Source: Arthrobacter sp. Soil763 (lineage in GTDB: Bacteria; Actinomycetota; Actinomycetes; Actinomycetales; Micrococcaceae). Taken from it: a stretch of 64,000 bases of DNA. The notes beneath the pieces were generated by a model. That model did no database searches. It saw only the letters and a list, made by a program, of their open reading frames with translations, and was not told where the DNA came from. This document shows positions 33,165 through 41,231 of this stretch, piece after piece. Each line of letters opens with the position of its first letter. Position 1 is the stretch's first letter. The translations under genes and the position numbers were made by a program. The stretch covers positions 113,524 to 177,523 of the forward strand of contig NZ_LMSH01000003.1 in assembly GCF_001428365.1 (NCBI RefSeq). The letters are read 5' to 3'.

Positions 33165-33390
33165 GCGGACGCTCCCGCCCGGTTACCTGGCCGGCCGCGG
33201 CAGGACTTCCGCGGCAATCCGGGGTTCTTGGCGCGGTGGCCGCGGCGCTGCCGGGAGTAACTGGGCGGGAAGGCCCGGGCGCTGAGGGGTCCAGGGGCGG
33301 ACGCACCCGCCCGGCTACCTGGCCGGCCGCGGCAATCCGGGTTTCTTGGCGCGGTGGCCGCGGCGCTGCCGGGAGTAACTGGGCGGGAAG
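33165..33390. repeat. Two more copies of the inverted-end repeat
   Basis: Left ends at 33173-33186 (TCCCGCCCGGTTAC) and 33305-33318 (one C changed in GGCTAC), right ends GTAACTGGGCGGGA at 33257-33270 and 33375-33388, identical to the three upstream. The interior is shorter here (70 and 56 bases) and shares GGCGCGGTGGCCGCGGCGCTGCC-like sequence between the two units. They lie between the DUF559 gene and the XRE-cupin gene. Confidence 0.8.
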
Positions 33391-33429
33391 GCCCGGAGCC
33401 CCGAAGGATTGAGGCTTGGTACCAGAAGC

Positions 33430-34005
33430 CTAGCGGCTGGCGGCGGGGACCAGCACCCAGAGGACCTCGACGGGTTCGTCGGCGGGGTTGATCCAGGTAT
33501 GCGGCTCCCGGCCGGGGAAGGTGACGGTGTCGCCGGTTTCCAGCTCGAACTCCTCGTTGGTCAGCACCAGGCGGATGCGGCCCTTGACGACGTGCAGCAC
33601 GTCGACGTCGCAGTCCACGGCGTAGAGCTCGGATTCGCCACGGCCCCGGGGTTCGATCACGGCCTGGATGATCTGGACCCGGCGTTCCGAGCGGGCCGTC
33701 AGCAGGCGTTCGACGATGCCCTCGCCGCCGAGCGAGATCCGGGGCCCCTCGCCCTGCCGGGTGAGATGGGTTTCCGGAGCGGCAAACAGGTCCCCGATCG
33801 AGATGGACAGGACCTGGCACAGGGTCACGAGTGAGCTGACGGACGGCGAGGTCAGGTCCCGTTCGACCCGGCTAAGGAACCCTTTGGTCAGGCCGGTGGC
33901 GTCGGCTACCTGCTCGATGGTGAGCCGCTGCGATTGCCTGGCGGCACGGATCCGGGAACCAATAACAACGGGAACGTTGCTTGGTTCAACGGGAAGAGCT
34001 TTCAT
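33430..34005 (-). CDS. XRE-family regulator with cupin domain
   Basis: A 191-residue regulator: XRE helix-turn-helix at about residues 16-70 (IRAARQSQRLTIEQVADATGL, then TKGFLSRVERDLTSPSVSSL), and a C-terminal cupin (about 115-185; DVDVLHVVKGRIRLVL, GDTVTFPGREPHTW) that should bind the effector. The arrangement is that of PuuR-like regulators of amine and amino-acid use. The ATG at 34005 has GAAAGG upstream. It is divergent from the sodium:solute symporter and 1.4 kb from the ureohydrolase/ThDP operon; the shared GGCAAC-type elements before both are its likely binding sites. Confidence 0.88.
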   Translation of the reverse strand: MKALPVEPSNVPVVIGSRIRAARQSQRLTIEQVADATGLTKGFLSRVERDLTSPSVSSLVTLCQVLSISIGDLFAAPETHLTRQGEGPRISLGGEGIVERLLTARSERRVQIIQAVIEPRGRGESELYAVDCDVDVLHVVKGRIRLVLTNEEFELETGDTVTFPGREPHTWINPADEPVEVLWVLVPAASR

Positions 34006-34105
34006 CTGGGAACCTTTCACGGCCGGCCGCCCGGCCCCGTACTGGAGCCAATCCTAGCCCCCCCGGGGCGCGGGAGGGCCCGCCGGGACACGGGGCCGAA
34101 TCACC

Positions 34106-34135
34106 TTGACTGTTGTGGGGATCACACCTTACTGT
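34106..34135 (+). promoter_or_regulatory. Promoter of the symporter gene
   Basis: TTGACT at 34106-34111 and TACTGT at 34130-34135, separated by 18 bases, the best sigma-70-like promoter seen in the window. Transcription would start near 34142, inside the palindrome at 34138-34153, leaving a leader of about 190 bp before the ATG at 34333. That leader is GC-rich and I see no riboswitch-like structure in it. Confidence 0.6.
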
Positions 34136-34137
34136 TT

Positions 34138-34164
34138 GGCAACAAGTGTTGCCTATGAGGCAAT
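34138..34164. promoter_or_regulatory. Overlapping operators before the symporter gene
   Basis: GGCAACAAGTGTTGCC (34138-34153) is a palindrome with 6-bp arms; it overlaps a second one, TTGCCT-ATG-AGGCAA (34149-34163). They cover the expected start of transcription. The layout suits a dimeric repressor, most likely the divergent XRE-cupin protein. A related element precedes the ureohydrolase gene. Confidence 0.6.
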
Positions 34165-34332
34165 GATTCGGGGTCCGGCCGCAGACTCCGGCCGAAGGCT
34201 CCGGTCTTCAGCCCCGGCGTCCGGCCACCGACGCCAATCCCCGTCAGCCCCAATCCGTCTGGCATCGCCGATCACCGGCCGCAATGTTGCGGTCCGGCGG
34301 CGTCGCCGCCCAACCGCTCCGAGGAGCATTCA

Positions 34333-35859
34333 ATGGACGCAAGTTTCGTCAACATCGCCATCGTGGTGGTCTATCTGATCGCCATGCTGGCCTTCGGATG
34401 GTGGGGTAAATCCCGCACCAAGACCAATAGTGACTTCCTCGTAGCCGGACGCCGGCTCGGCCCGTTCCTTTACACCGGCACCATGGCCGCCGTCGTCCTG
34501 GGCGGCGCCTCGACCGTCGGCGGCGTCGGCCTGGGCTACAAGTTCGGCATCTCCGGGATGTGGCTGGTGGTCGCCATAGGCGCGGGCGTCCTGCTGCTGA
34601 GCCTGCTGTTCGCCAGCACCATCCAGAAGCTGAAGATCTACACCGTCTCGCAGATGCTGAACCTGCGCTACGGAAGCCGCGCCACCCAGACCTCCGGCAT
34701 CGTCATGCTGGCGTACACCCTGATGCTCTGCGCCACGTCCACCAGCGCGTACGCCACGATCTTTGTGGTCCTCTTCGGCTGGGACCGCGCACTGGCCATC
34801 GCCATCGGCGGCGCAATCGTCCTGGTCTACTCGACCATCGGCGGCATGTGGTCCATCACCCTGGCCGACCAGGTCCAGTTCGTGATCAAGACGGTGGGCA
34901 TCTTCCTGCTCATGCTGCCGTTCACGCTCAACGCCGCCGGCGGCATTGACGGAATCCGCAGCCGCGTCGAGGACAGCTTCTTCCAGATCGACGGCATCGG
35001 CGTCCAGACGATCATCACCTACTTCGTCGTCTACACCCTTGGCCTGCTGATCGGCCAGGACATCTGGCAGCGCGTCATCACTGCCAAGACCCCCACGGTC
35101 GCCCGCTGGGGCGGGGCCACGGCCGGCATTTACTGCATCCTCTACGGCGCCGCCGGCGCCATGATCGGCCTCGGCGCCCGGGTGGCCCTGCCGGACATCG
35201 ACGTCAAGGCCCTCGGCAAGGACGTTGTCTACGCCGAGGTCGCCACGAACCTGCTGCCGATCGGCATCGGCGGCCTGGTCCTCGCCGCGGCCGTTGCCGC
35301 CATGATGTCCACCGCCTCCGGCGCCCTGATCGCCGCGGCGACTGTGGCCCGCGCCGACGTCCTGCCGTTCGTCGCCAGCTGGTTCGGCAAGCACATCAGC
35401 ACCGATGACACGGACAACCCGGAACACGACGTCCGGGCCAACCGCCTCTGGGTCCTGGGCCTGGGGATCGTGGCGATCGTGATCGCGATCATCACCAAGG
35501 ATGTCGTCGCCGCCCTCACCATCGCCTACGACATCCTGGTGGGCGGACTGCTCGTCGCGATCCTCGGCGGCCTGGTGTGGAAGCGCGGGACCGGAGCGGC
35601 AGCGGCAGCCTCCATGGCGGTCGGCTCGGTGATCACCCTCGGCACCATGATTGTGCTGGAGGTCAACGCCGAGGTGCCGCTGGACGGCATCTACGCCAAC
35701 GAACCCATTTACTACGGCCTGCTGGCTTCCGCCGTGGTCTACCTGGCAGTTTCGCTGCTGACCAAGCCCACGGATCCGGCCGTCATGCGGCACTGGCAGG
35801 AACGTGTCGCCGGCGGCGCAGTTGCCGAGGAGGACAAGGCACCGGCGCTCAGCCACTAG
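34333..35859 (+). CDS. Sodium:solute symporter family transporter
   Basis: A 508-residue member of the SSS family with about 13 membrane helices. The protein opens with FVNIAIVVVYLIAMLAFGWW, followed by the family pattern SDFLVAGRRLGPFLYTGTMAA and GGASTVGGVGLGYKFG, and later MMSTASGALIAAATV (sodium-site helix 8 region with Ser/Thr). GAGGAG lies just before the ATG. The substrate is unknown: proline, pantothenate, amines and guanidino compounds are all carried by this family. The regulatory context (XRE-cupin regulator, operator shared with the ureohydrolase operon) argues for a guanidino compound or arginine derivative. Confidence 0.88.
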   Translation: MDASFVNIAIVVVYLIAMLAFGWWGKSRTKTNSDFLVAGRRLGPFLYTGTMAAVVLGGASTVGGVGLGYKFGISGMWLVVAIGAGVLLLSLLFASTIQKLKIYTVSQMLNLRYGSRATQTSGIVMLAYTLMLCATSTSAYATIFVVLFGWDRALAIAIGGAIVLVYSTIGGMWSITLADQVQFVIKTVGIFLLMLPFTLNAAGGIDGIRSRVEDSFFQIDGIGVQTIITYFVVYTLGLLIGQDIWQRVITAKTPTVARWGGATAGIYCILYGAAGAMIGLGARVALPDIDVKALGKDVVYAEVATNLLPIGIGGLVLAAAVAAMMSTASGALIAAATVARADVLPFVASWFGKHISTDDTDNPEHDVRANRLWVLGLGIVAIVIAIITKDVVAALTIAYDILVGGLLVAILGGLVWKRGTGAAAAASMAVGSVITLGTMIVLEVNAEVPLDGIYANEPIYYGLLASAVVYLAVSLLTKPTDPAVMRHWQERVAGGAVAEEDKAPALSH

Positions 35860-35883
35860 CAGGACGACGCCGGCCGGGCAGCG

Positions 35884-35977
35884 CGGGCAGCCGCGGCTGC
35901 CCGGCGGGGCCGGCAACAGTTCCGGACACGACGACGGCGGCGCTTCCCTCCGCGGGGAGGCGCCGCCGTCGTCGTGT
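35884..35977. terminator. Two hairpins after the symporter gene
   Basis: A perfect 20-bp palindrome, CGGGCAGCCGCGGCTGCCCG, at 35884-35903, followed by a hairpin with perfect 18-bp arms (35926-35943 and 35960-35977; arm ACACGACGACGGCGGCGC) and a second inner stem. They separate the symporter gene (+) from the acidic protein gene (-) and can serve both. Confidence 0.65.
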
Positions 35978-36013
35978 CTGCGGCTGCCGGAGCGCCCGGC
36001 GCACCGCCGCCGT

Positions 36014-36247
36014 TTACTCCTCGTCCTCCGGGGCCCGGAATTCGTCCGCGTCGGCGGGCTCGATGGGCTGCTCGTCGCCCAGGAAATCTTCCGCGTCCAG
36101 GGGCACGAGCCGGTCGGCTTCCTCCAGCAGTTCCTCGTCGACGGTTTCGGCGTCCCCCACCGGGGCGTCCTCGGCAAAGTCGTAGGCGGGATCCGACTCA
36201 ACGGAATCCCTGGCCGGCTGGGCGGAATGTGGTCCGGTGGTGTCCAT
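36014..36247 (-). CDS. Small very acidic hypothetical protein
   Basis: A 77-residue protein dominated by Asp and Glu, with no Cys, no membrane segment and almost no basic residues (ETVDEELLEEADRLVPLDAE, then DFLGDEQPIEPADADEF). GGAGG stands at good distance before the ATG, so translation is likely. It is probably disordered. I do not recognise a family. Confidence 0.55.
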   Translation of the reverse strand: MDTTGPHSAQPARDSVESDPAYDFAEDAPVGDAETVDEELLEEADRLVPLDAEDFLGDEQPIEPADADEFRAPEDEE

Positions 36248-36548
36248 GGTGCAACCTCCGTGCGGTGGGGCGGCGGCAGTGGCGTGCGGACCGCCGCGGG
36301 TGCCGCAGGGCGGTCCCGGAAGCGGCCGGGCGGGCCTGCCGTTGAACCCGCCCAGGCCTTTATTCGAACACCGCGGGCGGTGGCGGTCAAGGGTCCGGAA
36401 GCCGCACCGCGGGGGATGCTAAGGTCGCTTACTTTACGGTGCGCCGAAACTTTCCGCTGAGGATTACCGGCCGAAAATCCGCGGAAATCCGGGGTAGGCT
36501 GGGGTGGCAATGGGGCCGAACCATGCCCCGTCAACCCAGGAGCTTTCC
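36248..36548. other. 301-bp non-coding region before the VIT1 gene
   Basis: It holds the promoters of two divergent genes. An imperfect inverted element (TAAGGT, five bases, ACTTTA) at 36420-36436 vaguely recalls iron-regulator boxes, but the match to the DtxR/IdeR consensus is too poor to call. The rest is GC-rich with short inverted repeats; I see no other gene. Confidence 0.4.
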
Positions 36549-37745
36549 GTGTCCCAGCACGCGCCATCTGACCACAACCAGTCCGGACCCGACCGCACCG
36601 TGCCCTCCGCCGTGCCCGGTCCCCGGCCCGTGCCCTCCGCCGCGCCCGGACCGGGGGCGGCGTCGCCGGCGAGCGCCGCGGACATCAAGCGCTGGCGCCA
36701 ATACCTCGCCGATGAACGGGCCGAGGCCGCCGTGTACCGTGACCTCGCGCAGAACCGCAGCGGCGAAGAACGCGAGATCCTGCTGGCCCTGGCCGAGGCG
36801 GAACGGCGCCACGAGGCGCACTGGCTGCAGCTGCTCGGCGGCCAGGCCGGCAAACCGCGGCCGGCGTCGCTGCGGAGCCAGTTCCTGGGCTTCCTGGCCC
36901 GGCACTTCGGCTCGGTGTTTGTCCTGGCGCTCGCCCAGCGCGCCGAAAGCCGCTCCCCCTACGCCACCGATCCACATGCCACCCCCGCGATGGTCGCCGA
37001 CGAGCAGATCCATGAGGAAGTGGTCCGCGGCCTGGCGACCCGCGGCCGCAACCGGCTCGCCGGCAGCTTCCGCGCCGCGGTCTTCGGCGCCAACGACGGC
37101 CTGGTCAGCAACCTGTCGCTGGTCATGGGCATGGCGGCGTCCGGCGTCGGCAGCTCCGTGGTCCTGCTCAGCGGCGTCGCCGGGCTGCTGGCCGGGGCCT
37201 TGTCCATGGGCGCCGGCGAATTCATCTCCGTTCGCTCCCAGCGCGAACTCCTCGCCGCAACCCGGCCCACCCAGGTGACCCTGGCCGCGGCCCCGTCACT
37301 CGACATCGAACACAACGAGCTGCTGCTGGTGTACCTGGCCCGCGGGATGTCCCGGGAGGCGGCCGAGCACCGCGTCGCGGAACGGATGGGCCTGCGGGAC
37401 TGCGACTGCGATCCCAGCCTGTCCCTCCGCCCGGAGCTGCCCGAGGCCGAGGACCAGCACGAGGCCGTTGGCACGGCCTGGAGCGCGGCGGCGTCGAGCT
37501 TTTGCTTCTTCGCCTCCGGCGCCATCGTGCCGATCATTCCGTTCCTGCTCGGCATGACCGGCATTGCCGCCCTGGTGGTATCGGCTGCCCTGGTGGGCAT
37601 CGCACTGCTGCTCACCGGCGGCGTCGTCGGGCTGCTCTCCGGCACCTCCCCCGCAAGCCGCGCGTTCCGCCAGCTGGGCATCGGCATCGGCGCGGCCGCC
37701 GTCACGTACCTCCTTGGCATGGCCTTCGGCGCGGTGGTCGCCTAG
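36549..37745 (+). CDS. Ferritin-like/VIT1-CCC1 family iron or manganese transporter
   Basis: A 398-residue protein. After a Pro-rich N-terminus (about 1-45) comes a rubrerythrin/ferritin-like helical domain (about 45-165) with Glu/His residues in DERAEAAVYRDLA, EAERRHEAHW and DEQIHEEV. Then a VIT1/CCC1 transporter domain of about five helices begins at FGANDGLVSNLSLVMGMA. The fusion matches membrane-bound ferritin (MbfA-type) exporters, which remove or compartmentalise Fe2+ or Mn2+. The GTG at 36549 is chosen over the upstream ATG because AGGAG stands before it. The stop TAG overlaps the GTG start of the matrixin gene, so the two genes are coupled. Confidence 0.87.
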   Translation: MSQHAPSDHNQSGPDRTVPSAVPGPRPVPSAAPGPGAASPASAADIKRWRQYLADERAEAAVYRDLAQNRSGEEREILLALAEAERRHEAHWLQLLGGQAGKPRPASLRSQFLGFLARHFGSVFVLALAQRAESRSPYATDPHATPAMVADEQIHEEVVRGLATRGRNRLAGSFRAAVFGANDGLVSNLSLVMGMAASGVGSSVVLLSGVAGLLAGALSMGAGEFISVRSQRELLAATRPTQVTLAAAPSLDIEHNELLLVYLARGMSREAAEHRVAERMGLRDCDCDPSLSLRPELPEAEDQHEAVGTAWSAAASSFCFFASGAIVPIIPFLLGMTGIAALVVSAALVGIALLLTGGVVGLLSGTSPASRAFRQLGIGIGAAAVTYLLGMAFGAVVA

Positions 37746-38677
37746 TGGACGATCCCGGGTTGAGGCCGCGCGGGCCGCGGCACAGCCGCGCCCGCGGGTC
37801 GGCCCGGGTGGTCCGCGACCTGGCCGCCGTGGTCCTGATCGGGTGTTCCGCGTTCCTCGCCGCCGGCCTGGTCTACGGGGATCCCCGTTTCGTCGGGTTG
37901 TTCGAATTCAACGACGGCGCCCGCGCCCAGCCCGCCGCGCCGGCCGCCCATCCGACGGCCAGTCCGGTGGGTCGGCAGGCCGGAGTTCCGGAGGACGGCT
38001 CACAGATGGCCGTTCCGCCGCCGGGTTACGAGGAGCAGGACCAGCCGCTCGGACACCCGGCGCCGCCGCCGTCGTCCAGCGCCTCCTATAAATTCCTGGC
38101 CGCCAACGCCGACGGCACCCCCGTGGGCTACTCCCCCTGCCGGCCGCTGCACTACGTGGTCAACGCGTCGCTCGCCCCGGAGGGCGCCGGGCAGCTGGCG
38201 GAAAACGCGATCAGGACCGTGTCCGAGGCAACCGGGATCAAGTTCGTCAACGACGGCTCCACGACCGAGAATCCCTCCCCGTCCCGCGCGCCCTACCAGA
38301 AGGAGCGCTACGGCGAGCGCTGGGCGCCGCTGCTGATCGCGTGGACCACCCCCGAACAGGCGCCGCAGCTCAAGGGCGCCGTGATCGGCACCGGTGGCAG
38401 CACGCACTTCAGCTTCGGCGACGGGCCCAAGAGCTTCGTCACCGGCAGCCTGGAGCTGGACGCGCCCCAGATCACCGACGAACTGCGCCGCGGCGACGGT
38501 TCGGCGTACGCCACCGCCGTGATCCTGCACGAGCTCGGCCACGTGATGGGCCTCGAACACGTCGACGACCCGACCCAGCTGATGTATCCCGAGATCGGCG
38601 CACCCGACGGGCTGGCCGCCGGTGACCTGACCGGCCTGCACGAGCTGGGCCGCGCCCCCTGCCGCAAGGACCTCTGA
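37745..38677 (+). CDS. Membrane-anchored matrixin (M10) zinc metalloprotease
   Basis: A 310-residue protein with an N-terminal membrane anchor or signal (VVLIGCSAFLAAGLVYG, about residues 27-45), a Pro/Ala-rich linker (about 55-115) and a catalytic domain. The zinc site HELGHVMGLEH (His262 to His272) and Met-turn LMYP are complete, so protease activity outside the membrane is expected. The GTG start overlaps the last base of the VIT1-family stop codon (TAGTG); no ribosome site of its own is seen, so it is translated by coupling. The functional link between an iron transporter and a protease is unclear. The 90 bp after it contain GCTGCCGGGC-type short repeats. Confidence 0.83.
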   Translation: MDDPGLRPRGPRHSRARGSARVVRDLAAVVLIGCSAFLAAGLVYGDPRFVGLFEFNDGARAQPAAPAAHPTASPVGRQAGVPEDGSQMAVPPPGYEEQDQPLGHPAPPPSSSASYKFLAANADGTPVGYSPCRPLHYVVNASLAPEGAGQLAENAIRTVSEATGIKFVNDGSTTENPSPSRAPYQKERYGERWAPLLIAWTTPEQAPQLKGAVIGTGGSTHFSFGDGPKSFVTGSLELDAPQITDELRRGDGSAYATAVILHELGHVMGLEHVDDPTQLMYPEIGAPDGLAAGDLTGLHELGRAPCRKDL

Positions 38678-38767
38678 GCCCCGCCGCGCCGTCGGGCACG
38701 CCGCGCCGCGCGCTGCCGGGCACGCCGGGTTCCGAACGCTGCCGGGCGCGCCGGGCTCCGGCCGCGC

Positions 38768-39901
38768 CTAGCGGTCGAGGACGGCGAGGGCCTCCTCGAC
38801 GCTGTCGACCAGGAAGATCCGCTGCTCCATCCGCCGGCCCGAGGCGAGGCTCTGCAGCAGCGGCCAGGCCGGGAATCGGCGCAGCCAGTGCTCGGCGCCC
38901 ACCAGCACCATGGGGGTGATGGTCTCCGGCGCCCCGTAATAGTTTTCGCAGGCGTCCTGGAAGATCTCCTGCACGGTGCCGCCGGAGCCCGGCAGGAAGA
39001 TCACACCGCCGTTGCACAGCTCCAGCAGGATCGCCTCACGGATGGCGTTGGCGAAGTATTTGGCGATGTGCGTGGCGAAATAGTTCGGCGGCTCGTGGCC
39101 GTAGAACCAGGTGGGAATGCCCAGGGACGGGGTGCCGTCCGGGTGGCGGTCGACGACGGCGGCCGCGGTCCGTGCCCAGGCCGAGACCGAGGGCCGGAAC
39201 CCGGGCACGGCGGCGAGGCTGGCCAGCGCCCGGTCGAAGTCCGCTTCGGCGGCGTTGCTGAGGTAGGCGCCGAGGTTGGCCGCCTCCATGGTGCCGGGAC
39301 CTCCGCCGGTAGCGACCACCCGGCCGCTGCGGGCCAGCATGCGGCCCAGCTGCGCCGCCCCGGTGAAGCCGGCCGAGCCGCGGCTCGCGGCGTGCCCGCC
39401 CATCACCCCCACCATGGTCCGGCCGCGGCACAGTTCGGAGCGCGTCAGCTCCTCCAGGGCGTCGCCGATCGAATGGTCGTGCAGCGCGGCGGCGAGCGTG
39501 GCGTCCAGGCGGTGCCGCTGGCCGGGCCGGATGCTCCACTGGTACACCCGGGCGTCCAGGGTGTCCTCATAGCGGTTGTGCTCGACGCCGGCGTACAGCT
39601 CCTGCGGGGTGTAGAGCTGGCCGCGGTAGGGGTTGAAGGGCACCGCCTCCAGCTTGGGGAAGATCAGGGCGCCGCGGCTGCGCAGTGATTCCTCGACGCC
39701 GTCATCGAAGCTGCAGCCCAGGAAGATGGCGCCCTGCGCGTCGAGTGCTTCGAGCGGTTCGCCCCGGCCGCGCAGGTCCAGGGACTGCAGGTGCCAGCCG
39801 TGCATGCTCCGGGCGCCGGCCGCGACCAGCCGGTCGAAGGCGTCGAGGCTCTCGACCTCCAGCGTGCGCGGGCTCGGGTGCAGGCTGCGGGCGGCGCTCA
39901 T
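38768..39901 (-). CDS. LOG-family Rossmann-fold nucleotide-binding protein
   Basis: A 377-residue protein with the lysine-decarboxylase-like (LOG) fold. The motif GGGPGTMEAAN (near 199) and FLPGSGGTVQEIFQD (a variant of PGGxGTxxE) are the nucleotide and ribose binding and catalytic parts. Short LOG proteins release cytokinin-type bases from nucleotide monophosphates or hydrolyse nucleotides; this version has an extra 150-residue N-terminal part and belongs to the longer bacterial branch of unknown substrate. It starts 9 bp after the stop of the SRPBCC gene on the same strand, so the two are probably co-transcribed. Confidence 0.82.
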   Translation of the reverse strand: MSAARSLHPSPRTLEVESLDAFDRLVAAGARSMHGWHLQSLDLRGRGEPLEALDAQGAIFLGCSFDDGVEESLRSRGALIFPKLEAVPFNPYRGQLYTPQELYAGVEHNRYEDTLDARVYQWSIRPGQRHRLDATLAAALHDHSIGDALEELTRSELCRGRTMVGVMGGHAASRGSAGFTGAAQLGRMLARSGRVVATGGGPGTMEAANLGAYLSNAAEADFDRALASLAAVPGFRPSVSAWARTAAAVVDRHPDGTPSLGIPTWFYGHEPPNYFATHIAKYFANAIREAILLELCNGGVIFLPGSGGTVQEIFQDACENYYGAPETITPMVLVGAEHWLRRFPAWPLLQSLASGRRMEQRIFLVDSVEEALAVLDR

Positions 39902-39910
39902 CCGACGGTC

Positions 39911-40405
39911 CTAGTGCTGGGGATCCAGGGCGGCACCGGGCGCAGTGCCCTCCGCCGAGGTCAGGTAGGCGTCCAGCTTGGCAAGGGTTTGTTCGATGCT
40001 GGCGGGGTGGCGGCGGAGATAGCCGGCCCAGCGGAGCAGGATCCTGGCCGGTACATGCCGGGCGTCCCACTGCTCCGTGACCAAGGTGCCCGGGGTCCCG
40101 GCGTCGTCGGTCACCGGGTTCAGCACATAGCGCCAGACGTGGCCGCCGAAGTGGCGCCACGCGATCCGCCGGCCTTCCTCGAACTCGCAGACCGTGTTGA
40201 GGATCTTGTAGTCCAGCTTGATGTTCATCTCCATGCCGAACTTCGCGCCGAGGCTGAGCCGCTCGGGCCCGCGAGGCTGGGCTCCCTTCACGGTGTCCGA
40301 GCCGTCTATTACGCTGTGCAGCGTCGGCGTGGCCAGCACCTCGAAGATGGCTTCCGGGGCGGCGGCGATGAAGCGGCTGCGGGACACGAGGTACTTGCTG
40401 TTCAT
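39911..40405 (-). CDS. SRPBCC (START/polyketide cyclase-like) protein
   Basis: A 164-residue single-domain protein with the helix-grip fold pattern: SRSRFIAAAPEAIFEVLATP, then CEFEEGRRIAWRHFGG and TEQWDARHVP. Such proteins bind hydrophobic ligands; the ligand is unknown. It begins the pair with the LOG-family gene. The last 15 residues are a Gly/Ala/Pro-rich tail. Confidence 0.8.
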   Translation of the reverse strand: MNSKYLVSRSRFIAAAPEAIFEVLATPTLHSVIDGSDTVKGAQPRGPERLSLGAKFGMEMNIKLDYKILNTVCEFEEGRRIAWRHFGGHVWRYVLNPVTDDAGTPGTLVTEQWDARHVPARILLRWAGYLRRHPASIEQTLAKLDAYLTSAEGTAPGAALDPQH

Positions 40406-40476
40406 CCGGCAATCCTAGCCCTGCCCGGCGCGGCGTCATGATGCGGTCGCGCCGCGGCGGTGATGCAGAATGAAGC

Positions 40477-41231
40477 ATGCAGAATCCCGCTGGCCCCTGC
40501 GGCGCGCGCCCCCGCATCGGCATTCCGGTCCGGCTCACCTCCTACTCGGACCCCGATCCGCGGGTTGGCGAGGCCAATGCGCTGTTCGATTACATCGTCG
40601 CCCTGGTGCGCGACGGCGGCGGCGACCCGGTGCTGCTGACCGCGGCAGAGGAACCCGGCGAGCTCGACGGCGTCGTCCTTCCCGGGGGCGGGGACTTGGA
40701 TCCCCGCCTGTATGGGGAGGAGCCCGGGTCCGCCTGCTACGACGTCAACCGCGACCAGGACTCCCTCGACCTTGACGTGGCCCGGCAGGCCATCGCCGCC
40801 GGCGTCCCGGTGCTGGGGATCTGCCGGGGCATCAGCTGCTGAATGTGCTGTACGGCGGAACCCTGGTCCAGGACCTGGACTTCGGGTCCGTGCCGCACCG
40901 GGAGCCCGCCCCGCTGAACGGTGCCGGGCCCTGGGCGTGGCACGAGGTGGGGATCGACGGCGGTTCCAAGGTGGCTGCCCTGTATGGGGCGTCCGGGCCG
41001 CTGACGGTCAAGATCGCCTCCGGCCACCACCAGGCCGTGGCCCGCGTGGCCGACGGACTCGTGGTCACCGCGGTGGCAGAGGACGGGACGGTCGAGGCCC
41101 TCGAGGACCCGCGGCGCTGGGTGACGTCGGTCCAGTGGCATCCGGAGGCCCTGGAGCTGCCCGCCGGGGAACGGCAAGCGCCGTTCCGGGCCTTCGTGGA
41201 GGTCTGCCGGAACGGCGCTGGCCGGGCTTAG
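40477..41231 (+). pseudogene. Gamma-glutamyl-GABA hydrolase family (PuuD-like), frameshifted
   Basis: A class I glutamine amidotransferase-like hydrolase split in two frames. Frame 1 (40477-40842) covers residues 1-121, including LPGGGDLDPRLYGEEP and the nucleophile Cys116 in GICRGI, then stops at TGA. The remaining part continues in another frame from about 40834 to 41231 (LNVLYGGTLVQDL, then SGHHQAV and QWHPEAL with the catalytic His-Glu). The break is at GGCATC-AGCTGCTGA; one extra C after 40833 would give GICRGIQLLNVLYGG, the family sequence. So one base is missing, either by mutation or by sequencing error. The homologue PuuD hydrolyses gamma-glutamyl-GABA in putrescine breakdown. Confidence 0.88.

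Noticed and set aside
31724..33390. CRISPR array
   Set aside because: The repeats are long, have inverted ends, unequal spacing and no uniform short spacers; no cas genes exist in the window.
36419..36437. DtxR/IdeR iron box before the VIT1 gene
   Set aside because: Only about 9 of 19 positions agree with the consensus, too few to distinguish from chance.
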